From Opitutia bacterium (GTDB lineage: Bacteria > Verrucomicrobiota > Verrucomicrobiia > Opitutales > Opitutaceae), in contig CANJIU010000029.1 of NCBI GenBank assembly GCA_947474365.1, positions 1-64,000 on the forward strand: a stretch of 64,000 nucleotides of DNA, in the 5' to 3' direction. Position numbers and translations under genes: made by a program. Positions 51,593-61,767 of the stretch are shown here, in pieces. Position 1 is the stretch's first letter; each line of letters starts with the position of its first letter. The notes below the pieces were generated by a model that was given only the letters and a program-made list of their open reading frames with translations, was not told where the DNA came from and made no database searches.

Positions 51593-53884
51593 ATGTACCG
51601 CAGGATTCTCCGCGACGCACTGCTCGTCACTTGGCTCTGCCTCGGGCCCGCCCACGCGGGGCAGCTCGTGAATCTTTCCTCGCGCGCGGTGGCCTACCCG
51701 GATGGCGATGCCCTTTTTGCCGGTTTCACGGTGTCGGGCAACCTCCCGAAAAAACTCCTGCTGCGCGCCGCGGGCCCGGCGCTGGGATCGTTTGGGGTGT
51801 CGGGAGCGCTGGCGGCGGTTCAACTCCGGCTGATCCGGGACGGAGTCTTGCTCGCGGAGAATTCCGGCTGGGACGCCGGCGGCACCGACGGGTCCGCCCT
51901 CGCGGCAGCGGCGCGAGCCGTGGGCGCCTTCGCGTTCGCGCCCGGCAGCAAGGATGCAGCCCTCACGGTTTCGCTTCCGCCTGGCGGTTACACCCTGGTC
52001 GTTTCTCCGGCGGCGTCCGCCGCGCCGGGCGTCGCCTTGGTCGAGCTCTACGATCTCGATCCGGCTGCCGCGTCGAGGCTCACCAACCTCTCCACGCGCG
52101 CCAAAGTCGGCACTGCCGGCGATATCCTCATCGCCGGCTTCAACGTCGCGGGCGCGGACGGCAGCTGGCTCCTCCTGCGCGCCACCGGCCCGGCGCTCAC
52201 GGCTTTCGGCGTGAATGGAGTGCTCCAGGATCCGAGGCTCGATCTCTACCAAGGTGGCACCGTCCTCGCGACCAACGATCAATGGCAGGCGGCCGCCACT
52301 GCGACGCTCGCCGCCAGCCTCGGCCAGGAGGTCGGCGCGTTTGCCCTCGCGCCCGGTAGTCCGGACGCGGCGCTCGTCGTCGAACAGGCGAGTGGCGGCT
52401 ACACCGCCCAGGTGCGGGGCGCGGATGGCGGCACCGGCGTGGCATTGCTTGAGGTTTACGACGCGCCCGCTCCGGTGGTCACCAGTTTTTCCGCTTACAA
52501 CCTGACCGGCTTCGCAACCGCCGGCGCGGGAACGACAGGCGGGGGCATCATTGCCGAGACCGATCCCGCCTACGCCAAGGTGACCACGCCGCTCGAGCTG
52601 GCGAACGCCCTCCTCGCGGCCAACAAGACCGCCGGCGCAATCAGGGTGATCGAAATCATGAATGACCTCGACCTCGGCTCGATCGAGGTGGGGGCGGCGG
52701 TACGGGCGTTGCCTTCCACTCCGTTTCGGGCGCACCAGGCGCCGAAGCTGCACCCGCGCCTCATCGTGACCGGTGTGAGCCTCATCGACATCACTCCCAG
52801 GGGTGGGCTCACGATTTTCTCGGCCAACGGGGCTGCGATCCGCCATGCGACCTTCAATATCAAGGGCACGTCCAACGTTGTGATCCGCAACCTGAAGTTC
52901 GACGAGCTCTGGGAGTGGGACGAGGCGACCAAGGGTGATTACGACGCGAACGACTGGGACTTCATCGATCTCGGCAATGGCGGCGCGACGAGCAACGTGT
53001 GGATCGATCACTGCACGTTTACCAAGACCTACGACGGCATTGTCGACTTCAAGGCCGGCACGCGGAACGTCACGCTCTCGTGGTGCCGCTATGTCGGTGA
53101 TGACGGCGCGACCAACGCGCGCAGCTTCGTGCGGCAGCAGATGGCCGCGCTCGAGGCAAACCGGGCGGCGTATCCGTTCTATAATTTTCTTCGGACCAAC
53201 GGATTCAGCGTGGAGGACATCGTCACCATCCACCAGGGGCACGACAAGACGCACCTGATGGGCGCGGGTTCGCTGGATCCGGAAAACGCGACGCTCACGG
53301 CGACGTTTCACCACCAATGGTTCACTCATTGCTGGGATCGCTGCGTGCCCCGCCTGCGCGCCGGCAACGTGCATAATTTCAATCTCTACATCGACGACAC
53401 CGGCGTGCTCGCTGCCCGGCGCCTGCGCGACACCCGCGCGGCCGCCCTGAGCAGTGCGCTGCAGAATACCCTCAACAACACCTACAGTTTCAGTCCCCCC
53501 ATCAACGGCAGCATCGCCACCGAGGGTGGTTCGGTGCTGGTTGAGCGGTCGGTCTACCTCGATTGCCTCTGGCCGCTGCGCAACAACCAGACCGACGTGT
53601 CCAATCCGGTTTACACCGGCAAGATCAAGGCGGTCGACACGGTCTATCAATTTCGCAATGCCAACGGCACGACGACCAGCGTCCGCGGCGACAGCACCGA
53701 TGCCGGTAGTCCGCTCGGGCCGTTTCAGGCGCCGGTCATCCCGTTTTCCTGGAATGGGTTTGTCACGCTGCCCTACGTCTATGTGGCGGACGATCCCACC
53801 ACGTTGCTGGCGCGCCTCCAAACCGGGGCCGGGGCGGGCGTCGTCGACTGGCCAAAGGCGAATTGGCTGAAGACGACGTATTGA
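51593..53884 (+). CDS. secreted pectate lyase family 1 protein
   Basis: A 763-residue exported polysaccharide lyase. After the signal peptide (1-22) two repeated N-terminal domains of about 125 residues share LxNLSxRA, LLLRAxGPAL and FGVxG (residues ~24-155 and ~160-290). The C-terminal parallel beta-helix (~335-745) has the PL1 signatures VWIDHCTFTKTYDG (~469-482) and CVPRLRAGNVHNFNLY (~582-597), the conserved Arg at the latter being catalytic in pectate lyases. It cleaves polygalacturonate-type chains by beta-elimination, usually with Ca2+. Same strand as the following sulfatase (65 bp gap). Confidence 0.9.
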   Translation: MYRRILRDALLVTWLCLGPAHAGQLVNLSSRAVAYPDGDALFAGFTVSGNLPKKLLLRAAGPALGSFGVSGALAAVQLRLIRDGVLLAENSGWDAGGTDGSALAAAARAVGAFAFAPGSKDAALTVSLPPGGYTLVVSPAASAAPGVALVELYDLDPAAASRLTNLSTRAKVGTAGDILIAGFNVAGADGSWLLLRATGPALTAFGVNGVLQDPRLDLYQGGTVLATNDQWQAAATATLAASLGQEVGAFALAPGSPDAALVVEQASGGYTAQVRGADGGTGVALLEVYDAPAPVVTSFSAYNLTGFATAGAGTTGGGIIAETDPAYAKVTTPLELANALLAANKTAGAIRVIEIMNDLDLGSIEVGAAVRALPSTPFRAHQAPKLHPRLIVTGVSLIDITPRGGLTIFSANGAAIRHATFNIKGTSNVVIRNLKFDELWEWDEATKGDYDANDWDFIDLGNGGATSNVWIDHCTFTKTYDGIVDFKAGTRNVTLSWCRYVGDDGATNARSFVRQQMAALEANRAAYPFYNFLRTNGFSVEDIVTIHQGHDKTHLMGAGSLDPENATLTATFHHQWFTHCWDRCVPRLRAGNVHNFNLYIDDTGVLAARRLRDTRAAALSSALQNTLNNTYSFSPPINGSIATEGGSVLVERSVYLDCLWPLRNNQTDVSNPVYTGKIKAVDTVYQFRNANGTTTSVRGDSTDAGSPLGPFQAPVIPFSWNGFVTLPYVYVADDPTTLLARLQTGAGAGVVDWPKANWLKTTY

Positions 53885-53948
53885 AGCGCTTACCGTGGGC
53901 TTGCGCCTTGCAGCCATCGCGGCTGGAGATGGTGCACCGCCCCCGACC

Positions 53949-55502
53949 ATGACGACCCACTGTTCCCTCGTCCGCTCGTTCACGCTCCCAAAGCTTGCCC
54001 ATTGCCCGCGGTCATTCGCACCGGGCGCTCTCGTGATGGCCTGTGCGTTGCTCCTGGCTGTCGTTCGCGCGCAGGCGGCGGATTTGCCCAACATCGTCCT
54101 GCTCATGGGCGACGATCACGGCTGGGACGAAACCGGCTACAACGGCCATCCTTACCTGAAGACACCAGTACTCGACCAGATGGCCGCCACGGGTCTGCGG
54201 CTCGATCACTTCTATTCGGGTGGCTCAAGCTGCTCGCCGACGCGGGGGACGGTGATCACCGGGCGGCACCACAACCGCTATGGGACGTTCAACCCAGGTT
54301 GCTCCATCCGGCCCGAGGAAATCAGCATCGCCCAACTCCTGAAACAGTCCGGCTACGCGTGCGGTCACTTTGGCAAATGGCACCTCGGACCCGTGAAGGC
54401 CGCGTCACCCACCAATCCGGGCGCGATGGGATTCGATACGTGGGTTTCGCACGACAATTTCTTCGAGCTGGATCCGTTTCTCTCCCGCAACGGCGGTCCA
54501 CCCGAACAGATTAAAGGGGAAAGCTCCGCCGTCGTGATGGCGGAGGCGGTTCGCTTCATCGATCAGGCGAAACGGGCGGGGCGGCCCTTCTTCGTCGTGA
54601 TTTGGTTTGGTTCCCCGCACGAGCCGTACAGCGGGCTGCCGGAAGATCTCGCGCTCTACGATCATCTCCCGGCGACGTTCGCGACTCGCAAAGTGAAATT
54701 GACGTCGAACGAGACGGGGCGCCCGGTGCAGCGGTTGCAGCGCGAGGTGCTGCGCGAGCGCTTTGCGGAAATCACCGCGATGGACCGCGCCATCGGCACG
54801 CTGCGTGAACACCTTGGCGGCGCGGGTCTGCGCCGTGACACGCTGCTCTGGTATTGCGGGGACAACGGCACGCCCCAGGAGGCGGTGGCGACCGTGCCAT
54901 TCCGGGCCCAAAAGGGCGCCGTGTACGAGGGCGGCATCCGTGTCCCGGGTGTGATCGAGTGGCCGGCGCGCATCACGCGCCCACGCGCCAGCGATGTGAA
55001 CACCGTGACCAGCGACATCCTGCCCACGCTCTGCGAACTCGTGGGCCGGCCGCTGCCGAAACGTCCGCTCGACGGTATCAGTCTGAAGCCGTTGCTCGAG
55101 GACAAGATGAAGGAGCGTCCGACGCCGATCGGTTTTTGGAACGGGCTGCCGCGCCCGGGAGACGGTGCGAAACCCTACATTGATCCAGAACTGCAAAAAG
55201 GCACATCGCCCCTGGTGAAGCTCGCGGAGGGCGGCGCCACGCGCAATTTTCTGAATTTCCACCATCCCGAAATTCGCGACCGAGACTACAACGGCGCGCG
55301 CGCGATGCTCGGCAATCGCTTTAAGCTGGTGATCGACGGTGAACGCGGATCGGGCAAGGAGCTCTTCGATCTCCGCGCTGACCCGGCTGAAAAAAACAAC
55401 GTCATCGCCTCGCATCCGGCGGAAGCCGCGAAACTCGAACAGCAACTCCGCGCCTGGCAGCAATCGGTGCTGCAGAGCCTCACCGGCGCCGATTACCGGT
55501 AG
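53949..55502 (+). CDS. secreted sulfatase
   Basis: A 517-residue sulfatase from the ATG at 53949; a GTG at 53895 is a weaker choice. The N-terminal 43 residues include a hydrophobic stretch (ALVMACALLLAVVRAQA) as signal. Metal motif LMGDDHGWDETGYNGH; formylglycine signature C95-S-P-T-R99; GKWHLGP; CGDNGTP instead of the usual SDNG. It follows a pectate lyase gene on the same strand, so joint breakdown of a sulfated, uronic-acid-rich glycan is possible. Confidence 0.92.
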   Translation: MTTHCSLVRSFTLPKLAHCPRSFAPGALVMACALLLAVVRAQAADLPNIVLLMGDDHGWDETGYNGHPYLKTPVLDQMAATGLRLDHFYSGGSSCSPTRGTVITGRHHNRYGTFNPGCSIRPEEISIAQLLKQSGYACGHFGKWHLGPVKAASPTNPGAMGFDTWVSHDNFFELDPFLSRNGGPPEQIKGESSAVVMAEAVRFIDQAKRAGRPFFVVIWFGSPHEPYSGLPEDLALYDHLPATFATRKVKLTSNETGRPVQRLQREVLRERFAEITAMDRAIGTLREHLGGAGLRRDTLLWYCGDNGTPQEAVATVPFRAQKGAVYEGGIRVPGVIEWPARITRPRASDVNTVTSDILPTLCELVGRPLPKRPLDGISLKPLLEDKMKERPTPIGFWNGLPRPGDGAKPYIDPELQKGTSPLVKLAEGGATRNFLNFHHPEIRDRDYNGARAMLGNRFKLVIDGERGSGKELFDLRADPAEKNNVIASHPAEAAKLEQQLRAWQQSVLQSLTGADYR

Positions 55503-55597
55503 GCGGCGTTCTGCGCGGTCTATTCCGCCGGCAATTGCCGCCGCAATTCTTCCGGAATCAGGAGACAGTGAGCATGTTGTCGGCAACCCACCATCTC

Positions 55598-55667
55598 GTG
55601 GCCGCGAGCGCCAGCGAGTGGAAGCTCGGTCGCGTATCCCGGTCCACTCGCTGGCGCTCGCGGCCAC
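55598..55667. repeat. 25-bp perfect inverted repeat between convergent genes
   Basis: Arms 55598-55622 (begins GTGGCCGCGAGCGCC) and 55643-55667 are exact reverse complements, with a 20-nt loop. It sits in the 246-bp gap between the convergent sulfatase (stop 55502) and TonB receptor (stop 55749). It would form a very stable hairpin in RNA from either strand, so it may end both transcripts, though no T-run follows; the shape also fits a palindromic mobile repeat. No other feature is seen in this gap. Confidence 0.9.
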
Positions 55668-55748
55668 GTGGAGATACGCCGGGACCCCTGTTGGTTGCCC
55701 ACCCGAATCGATGCCGCCGTCGGTCATCGAAGTCCGGCGCGATCCTGT

Positions 55749-58445
55749 TCAAAACGACAACGTCGTCGTCAGGCTGAACGATCGCGGCGCCTCGTAACGG
55801 GTCTGCGCCAGCCCGAGTTCCTCGTAGCGCTGGCGATCGAGGAGATTACGGACGTTGAGCTGGAGGCGGCCGCGGATCTTTTGGTTCACGCGGAAACTGT
55901 ACGCGGCCATCGCCTCATATTCGGTGATCACGGATCCTAGGATCGTGACGACGACGTGGTTCACCATCTGGCTGTTGAGCGCGGCGGGGCTGCGATAGTT
56001 CATGCCCCCTCCGATCGTGAGGCCCTTGAGCGGGCCTTCGCGGAAGCTATAACGGGTGAAGAGATTGACGGTGTCGCGGTTTGAGCGGCCGCGCACGAGG
56101 CCCGGCACGGCGTCGAGCAGGTAGTCGCGCACCGCGGCGATCTCGGCGTTGATCGATGCGGCCACCAGCGGGTTGGACGCGGCCAGGCGTTCCCATTCCG
56201 GCAGGTTGGCGTGCACGTAGCGGAGCGTGCCCACGTCGGTCTCGCCGACGCGGTTGATGTTATTGCCGTATCCGGCGGTTAACGACCAGGCCGGTGTCAG
56301 GTTGGCGAGTAATTCGATTTCATAGCCCGTGGCGTGCAACGTCTGGCTTTCGGTCGTGCCGCCGGTGAGAACCCGGTTGACGTAGGTGGGGTTGATGCCG
56401 TTGAGGACCGGATCGCTCCAGATGCCGTTGATGGCGGTGGCGACGGCGGCGACGCTGTGGTTCTGGCCGGTCTGGGTGATGTCGTACGCGCTTGTCGTGA
56501 GATAAAACCGTCCCTCCAGCAGCTCCAGCCGCAGGCCGGCCTCCTTACCCTCGCCTTGGCGTACCGTGACCGACTCGCCGAGGGGATTGGTGGCCGTGGT
56601 GCCGGGGGCGCGAAAGGTTTGCGCGAAGTTGCCGAAGAAGGTGAGCGGTGCGATCGGGCGGAATGTGCCGCCGACGGTGGGCGAGTACTTGTGCACCTGA
56701 TTGACATTCGTTCTCGCCGCCGTGAACGCCATCAGCCCGTTGACGGGGTTGCGCACGCCGGACTGGATGTCATTGCTGGCCGCATCGCGGCGGACGCCAA
56801 CATTGGTGCGCAGCAGGCCGTCCCAATAAGTGCCGGCGGCGGAAATTCCCTCGTAGGTGGACTCGCTCCACAGCCGGGCCTTGCCACCGGTGGGCATGAA
56901 CGCGGATGTGATGCCGGATGCGGAGTCGCTCGCCGGCACCCCCAGCCCGCTGTTCTTGGCGGTGTCGCCGGCCATGAAATACACCCGACGGCGAATGGTG
57001 CTTTGCGCCGCGTTGAAGTTGGCGCTGGTCGGATCGTTTGTCCGGACGAGGTTCGAGACCGCCGAGTTGTTGCGGCCGATTGTGGTGCCGGCGGTGGCGT
57101 AGAAGCGCTGGGCCATCCAGCGCAGCGGCTTCCAGTCAAACACCGCGTCGAGGCGCCCGTCGTAAATCAAGTCGTGGTTGCGCGTGTCGCTCCAGGTGAG
57201 CTCGACATAATGCCCGCCGAAATACGGGTTGGCGGTGCCGTCGGGGCGCGTCGGGTTGGGATCGCGGCGCACGACGGCGTTGGCGGGGCGGCGGAGATTC
57301 TCGGTGATGTTCTGGGCGTTGAATGACGCCAGGATCGAAAACGAGCGACCGAACCGGTGTTCAACCGCGCCGCCAAACGTGTGGAAATCGGTCACCTGGC
57401 TCTTGTCCGGCCCCGTGAACTGCGAGCCGCGCGGAATAATCGCGGGATTTTTCACGGGACGAGCGGGGCTCTGGATTGAACCGTTGGTCTGCCCGAAGCC
57501 GCGCCAGTTCTGGTATTTTCCGGAGAGATTGTCCCAGACAAGGTAGTCAACGCCGGTGGCCGAGCTGAGCCGGGCGGTGCCGGTGGGACCGGTGGCGGCG
57601 TTGAACACGAAGGGGGTCGTGCCGTTCCAGGTGGAATAGCTGTCGGTCGGCAGCGAGACAGTCTGCACGCGGTCGAATTTACCGATCTCAATGTCGGTCC
57701 GCACGGTAGTGTTTTTCCCTAGGTGATACGTGAGTGCCAGATCGACGGCCCGACGTTCGCTGCCCACCCAGTTTTCCCAGCTCTTGCGTACGTCGTCGAC
57801 GAGGTTGATTCGGGCGGCCCAGTTGTCGGAGAGGCGGCGGTTGACGTCGAGGCTCCCGCGATACTGGTCCCACGAGCCGGCCCGAAACCCCACCTCCGTT
57901 CGGTCGGTGAACTGGGCGCGCTTGGTGTTGAAATTGGCCACGCCACCCGGTTCCGAATTACCGAAGAGGAGGGCGTTCGGCCCCTTGGCGATGTCGATGC
58001 GCTCGATGTTGTAGGCGTCGGTCGGTGCCTGCCAGACGAAGAGATTGCGCGTCTGGTACTGGGAGCGGAAACCGCGAAACTGAAACGCCTGCTGGTCGTT
58101 GTCATCGGTCGGCATGCCACGGCCGCCGGTGGAGAAACGCGCCGCCTCCAGCAGATCAGTCGCGTCGATGTCGCGCAGAAATTCCTCCGTCAGCACGGAG
58201 ATCGGCATCGGCACATTCTTGAGGTCCTCGCCGGTGCGGGAGCCGGCGATCGACGAGAGCGCGCGATAGCCGATGTCCTTGTCGGAAGAGACCTCGAAGA
58301 CGGACATCTGCACGGGCGTGACGGCGGTGGCGTCGGTCTTCGCGACGGGGGCGGTTTGCGCCACAGCGGAGGCGACCGCGAACGCAAGCAACGCGAAAGA
58401 CGGTGCGATCGGGCGCAACGGGAGGCTGGGGGTGGAGTCGTTCAT
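55749..58445 (-). CDS. TonB-dependent outer membrane receptor 2
   Basis: An 898-residue receptor from the ATG at 58445 (signal MNDSTPSLPLRPIAPSFALLAFAV...). The TonB-box region has MSVFEVSSDKDIGYRALS; the plug has NVPMPISVLTEEFLRDI and IERIDIAKGPNALLFGNSEPGG; the barrel ends in SFSLTTTLSF with the terminal Phe of outer membrane proteins. Similar in type to receptor 1. It starts 64 bp after receptor 3 on the same strand and is probably co-transcribed with it and the upstream sulfatase. Confidence 0.93.
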   Translation of the reverse strand: MNDSTPSLPLRPIAPSFALLAFAVASAVAQTAPVAKTDATAVTPVQMSVFEVSSDKDIGYRALSSIAGSRTGEDLKNVPMPISVLTEEFLRDIDATDLLEAARFSTGGRGMPTDDNDQQAFQFRGFRSQYQTRNLFVWQAPTDAYNIERIDIAKGPNALLFGNSEPGGVANFNTKRAQFTDRTEVGFRAGSWDQYRGSLDVNRRLSDNWAARINLVDDVRKSWENWVGSERRAVDLALTYHLGKNTTVRTDIEIGKFDRVQTVSLPTDSYSTWNGTTPFVFNAATGPTGTARLSSATGVDYLVWDNLSGKYQNWRGFGQTNGSIQSPARPVKNPAIIPRGSQFTGPDKSQVTDFHTFGGAVEHRFGRSFSILASFNAQNITENLRRPANAVVRRDPNPTRPDGTANPYFGGHYVELTWSDTRNHDLIYDGRLDAVFDWKPLRWMAQRFYATAGTTIGRNNSAVSNLVRTNDPTSANFNAAQSTIRRRVYFMAGDTAKNSGLGVPASDSASGITSAFMPTGGKARLWSESTYEGISAAGTYWDGLLRTNVGVRRDAASNDIQSGVRNPVNGLMAFTAARTNVNQVHKYSPTVGGTFRPIAPLTFFGNFAQTFRAPGTTATNPLGESVTVRQGEGKEAGLRLELLEGRFYLTTSAYDITQTGQNHSVAAVATAINGIWSDPVLNGINPTYVNRVLTGGTTESQTLHATGYEIELLANLTPAWSLTAGYGNNINRVGETDVGTLRYVHANLPEWERLAASNPLVAASINAEIAAVRDYLLDAVPGLVRGRSNRDTVNLFTRYSFREGPLKGLTIGGGMNYRSPAALNSQMVNHVVVTILGSVITEYEAMAAYSFRVNQKIRGRLQLNVRNLLDRQRYEELGLAQTRYEAPRSFSLTTTLSF

Positions 58446-58509
58446 CGAGGGAAGTCGGTCACGGAAAAGTGGCAGGGCGAGCGGAAAGGCCGGGGCGGCG
58501 AGGAACGGC

Positions 58510-61500
58510 TCAGAACGTCCCCTTGATCCCGAATGTCCAGAGCGAGCCGAATTCGGCGCGTTGCCGGAACTGGGCAATCAGCGGGGTGTTGGGTCCGGCG
58601 ATCTTGGTGTCGTCGGTCGGGTCGTTGATGTTCCGGAGGTTTGCGAACAGCGCGAAATTCTTCCGAATCGAATACTCGCCCGTCAGATCGATGTAGGAGC
58701 GTTTCGCGCCCCACGTGTAGGTGTTGGGCTCGATGCTCCGGCCGTTGACGACACCGCGGCGCTGGCGGCCGAGGTAGTTCCAGTTCAGCCGCAGGTTGTA
58801 TTTCTCGCGGGAGAGACTGATGCCCCAGCTGCCCGTGCGCGGCACGTATCCGGCGAAGTTGTTCGCCGCCGGGCCGCTCGCGCGTTGCGCGCTGCCGTTG
58901 GCGAACACCTGCACGCCGCGCGCCCAGCGGGGAAGAAACGTCAGCGCCTGCTTGTAGTTGATGTCGAGTCCCTGCATCCGCACCGTGCTGTCGATGTTGT
59001 ACTGCGTGGCGACCAGGTACGGATCGTAGAGAGTTTGGTCCAAGCCGTACTGACTCAGAAACGCCGGCGTGGCGTCAAAGGTCGTGCTGCCGAAGAAGTT
59101 TTTGAAATCGCGCCGGAACGCGCCGACCGCGAACAGGCCAACCCGCTCGAAGTAGTATTCCAGCGTCACCTTCTCGGAGCGCGCGCTCCACGCCTTGATG
59201 CCGACGTTGTTGACCACGATCCGGTTCGTGTTGCTCGGCGCCGCCTCGACGTCGGGCAACGTGATTCCGCCGGAGTACTGGTTGAAATCCGGCCGGCCCA
59301 CCGAGGTGTAGAATGCGGCGCGCGCCACGAGGTTTTCGAGCAAATTGTAGCTGGCATTCACGCTCGGGAAGAGCCGGAGGTATTCCTTTTCGGCGTGCGC
59401 CCCGCGGTCGATCAGCGTGAGCTTGGAAACGGCGAGCGCGTCCGTCGCGATGACCGCCGGCCGGCCGGTGGCCGCGAGGATGACCTTGCCCGACGCGTCG
59501 CGCTGATAGTTGCGCGTGGGATCGTTGAGCGGTCCGCACGCCTCGACGTTGGTCTGCTCGGCCCGCAGGCCGCCGACGAGCTTCAGCCGGCGGTTGAAGA
59601 ACTGCGCGTCCGCCCGGAGATAGGTCGAGGAGATGGTTTCCTCGGAGAGCTTCGAGCTGTTCACCTCGGAGCGATACCGGGCGTTGTCGTCCGTCGTGAA
59701 GTAGCCCGGCTTGGCGTGAAACAGGTCCAGCACTGCTTCGTTGCTGACCCATTGCACCCGCGGGATGCCGTACAGCCCCGCGCGCTGGAAGAAATAGGGA
59801 TCGTAGACCGCGCCCGCGCCGTCATCGCTGCCGCCGGTCGGCGTGGTGGTCGCCCGGCCGTCGGAGCCGACGAAGTTCACCGTCGTCGTGCTGGTGCGGT
59901 TGTCGGTGCGGGACTGGCGGACGTCCACGCCAGCCTTGAGCGTCAGCGGCCAGCGCCAGTCAAAGTCGCGCCGGAGGTTGGCGAACGCGGTGCGGTAGAC
60001 GTTGCGCGAGGTCTGCGGGCTGGCGCCGGCGGTGCTGAGCGCGTACGTGTTGATGTCGTACGGATTCACCGGCGCTCCGGTCGCGCCATCGGTCACCGTG
60101 ATCACACCGGGTCGGAGGTAGAAATTATCGTCAAACGAGACCGTGACGCCCGTCCGCCGCGCGAGCGTCGAGGCGAAGCGGCCCTTGTCGAGGTTGCGGA
60201 ACTGGTTCTGTCCGTGGGAGGAGCCGAGTCCGGCCTCGGCCTTCCAGATCGCCCCGTCATAGCGGTAGGTCAGGCTCGGCATGTACGTCCGGCTATAGCG
60301 GTGGTTGCCGCCATTGGAGATGCGCACCTCGCCCGCACCCGCCGCGCCGTGGGTGAACGTCGGGGCGAAGTCCCCGGCACGCACCTGGTTCACGATGAAG
60401 GTGAGCGAGCGCTGGTTGTAGTCGGTGTGAAACGTCCCGTATTGGAACGAGAAGGACAGCCGCGCTGCGGGACCCAGCTTGTAGTCGGCGCTGGTGGCGA
60501 AGGAGGAGCGGTTGGCGATCTTCGACTCCGTGCGGACGAGGAAGTCGGACAGGTACGGCTTGTCCACGGTGGTGTCGGGCAGCGTCGTGCCGTTGGTGGC
60601 GGCCCCGGCGCCGCGCCAGGTGTCGGTGAGCAACGGGCCCTCCACGTACTGCGTGGAGCCGCCGCCGGAGACGGTGAAGCCGAAGCGCTTGTTCACCGGC
60701 ACGACCCAGGAGAATTCGAAACCGGGCCGGACCTTGTAGGTGGGATCCTTGGCCGGACCAGCCGAGCGATGAAACTGCTTCGTGCTGTCCCGCATCGCGA
60801 GGTAGACACTGCCGTTGAAGATTGGGCGGGCCCGCTCGAACGCGCTCCGGGGCACGAAGTTGATCGAGCCCGCGAGCGCCGAGCCGGGCGACTCCGGGGT
60901 GGGCGAGGAGACAGCTTCGATCCGGGAGAGATTGTTGATCGAGACCGCGTTGAGCTCGACGTTGCGTCCCGTGCCCGAGACCTCGGAGGTCGCGAGGCTG
61001 AAACCACCGATCGTGATCGGCACGGAATCCGATCCGACACCATTCATCGAGACCTCGCGCGGGTCGCCGCCGCGGTAGCTCATCGTGATCCCGGGGAGCA
61101 TTTTCAGGAATTCGCCGACGTTGCCGTCGGGCACGATCCCAAACTCGTCAGCCGAGACGACATTGACGATGTTGGGGGCAAAGCGCTGCTCGTTGATCGC
61201 GATGGCCGCTCCGTCCATCTCGCGCGAGGAGGATACGACGAGTGACTGGAGCTTCACGATCTCGGTGTCGTTGCGGAAACGCGAGCCGCCGGCGAGGCCG
61301 ATGTCGCGTTCCAGTGCGTCCATGCCCGCCAGGTTCACCGGAATCTGCTGGGCTTCCATGCCGGTGTAGAACACCTCAAGCACGGCCGGGCCGTGCGGTA
61401 CATGGGTGAGGCGGTAGAACCCGGATTCATCGGTGAACGCGACGAGGTCGGTGCCCTTGAGGGAGACGCGCGCGTTGTTCAGATACTGACCGGTTGCGAC

Positions 61501-61662
61501 GTTTTGCACGCGGCCGGAAATCGTGCCGGTGGCGGCGGTGCTGGTCGCGCTGGCCGATTGGGCGCGCAGCAGCGGACCGGAGGCTGATAGGGAGAGGCTG
61601 AAGACGAGGAGCGCGGTGGCGGGACGCACACCAACGATCAAGCGATGCAGGGGAATACTCAT
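58510..61662 (-). CDS. TonB-dependent outer membrane receptor 3, CarboxypepD_reg-like
   Basis: A 1050-residue receptor from the ATG at 61662. After the signal peptide comes a carboxypeptidase-regulatory-like N-terminal domain (GTISGRVQNVATGQYLNNAR, VAFTDESGFYRLTHVPHG), then the plug (EFLKMLPGITMSYRGGDPRE, LSRIEAVSSPTPESPGSALAGS) and the barrel, ending LWTFGIKGTF with terminal Phe. The plug's ERR-type linkage differs from receptors 1 and 2. It lies between the sulfatase (105 bp) and receptor 2 (64 bp) in a probable operon. Confidence 0.93.
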   Translation of the reverse strand: MSIPLHRLIVGVRPATALLVFSLSLSASGPLLRAQSASATSTAATGTISGRVQNVATGQYLNNARVSLKGTDLVAFTDESGFYRLTHVPHGPAVLEVFYTGMEAQQIPVNLAGMDALERDIGLAGGSRFRNDTEIVKLQSLVVSSSREMDGAAIAINEQRFAPNIVNVVSADEFGIVPDGNVGEFLKMLPGITMSYRGGDPREVSMNGVGSDSVPITIGGFSLATSEVSGTGRNVELNAVSINNLSRIEAVSSPTPESPGSALAGSINFVPRSAFERARPIFNGSVYLAMRDSTKQFHRSAGPAKDPTYKVRPGFEFSWVVPVNKRFGFTVSGGGSTQYVEGPLLTDTWRGAGAATNGTTLPDTTVDKPYLSDFLVRTESKIANRSSFATSADYKLGPAARLSFSFQYGTFHTDYNQRSLTFIVNQVRAGDFAPTFTHGAAGAGEVRISNGGNHRYSRTYMPSLTYRYDGAIWKAEAGLGSSHGQNQFRNLDKGRFASTLARRTGVTVSFDDNFYLRPGVITVTDGATGAPVNPYDINTYALSTAGASPQTSRNVYRTAFANLRRDFDWRWPLTLKAGVDVRQSRTDNRTSTTTVNFVGSDGRATTTPTGGSDDGAGAVYDPYFFQRAGLYGIPRVQWVSNEAVLDLFHAKPGYFTTDDNARYRSEVNSSKLSEETISSTYLRADAQFFNRRLKLVGGLRAEQTNVEACGPLNDPTRNYQRDASGKVILAATGRPAVIATDALAVSKLTLIDRGAHAEKEYLRLFPSVNASYNLLENLVARAAFYTSVGRPDFNQYSGGITLPDVEAAPSNTNRIVVNNVGIKAWSARSEKVTLEYYFERVGLFAVGAFRRDFKNFFGSTTFDATPAFLSQYGLDQTLYDPYLVATQYNIDSTVRMQGLDINYKQALTFLPRWARGVQVFANGSAQRASGPAANNFAGYVPRTGSWGISLSREKYNLRLNWNYLGRQRRGVVNGRSIEPNTYTWGAKRSYIDLTGEYSIRKNFALFANLRNINDPTDDTKIAGPNTPLIAQFRQRAEFGSLWTFGIKGTF

Positions 61663-61767
61663 GGGGAAAGGGGTCGGCCCGTCGGAATCGACGGGACATC
61701 CCATTAGAAACGAACGACGGCGCCCGCTGCAATGGGCTTTATTGTTTCCGCGCGCGAACGGCTGTCC

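Noticed and set aside
51518-54106. An 862-codon minus-strand frame across the pectate lyase and sulfatase starts.
   Set aside because: Antisense to clear genes and of shadow composition; no motif.
58273-61245. A 990-codon open frame on the plus strand opposite TonB receptors 2 and 3.
   Set aside because: It is antisense to two clear receptors, is very rich in Arg, Gly, Val and Ala, and has no domain motif; GC-rich third positions open the opposite strand.
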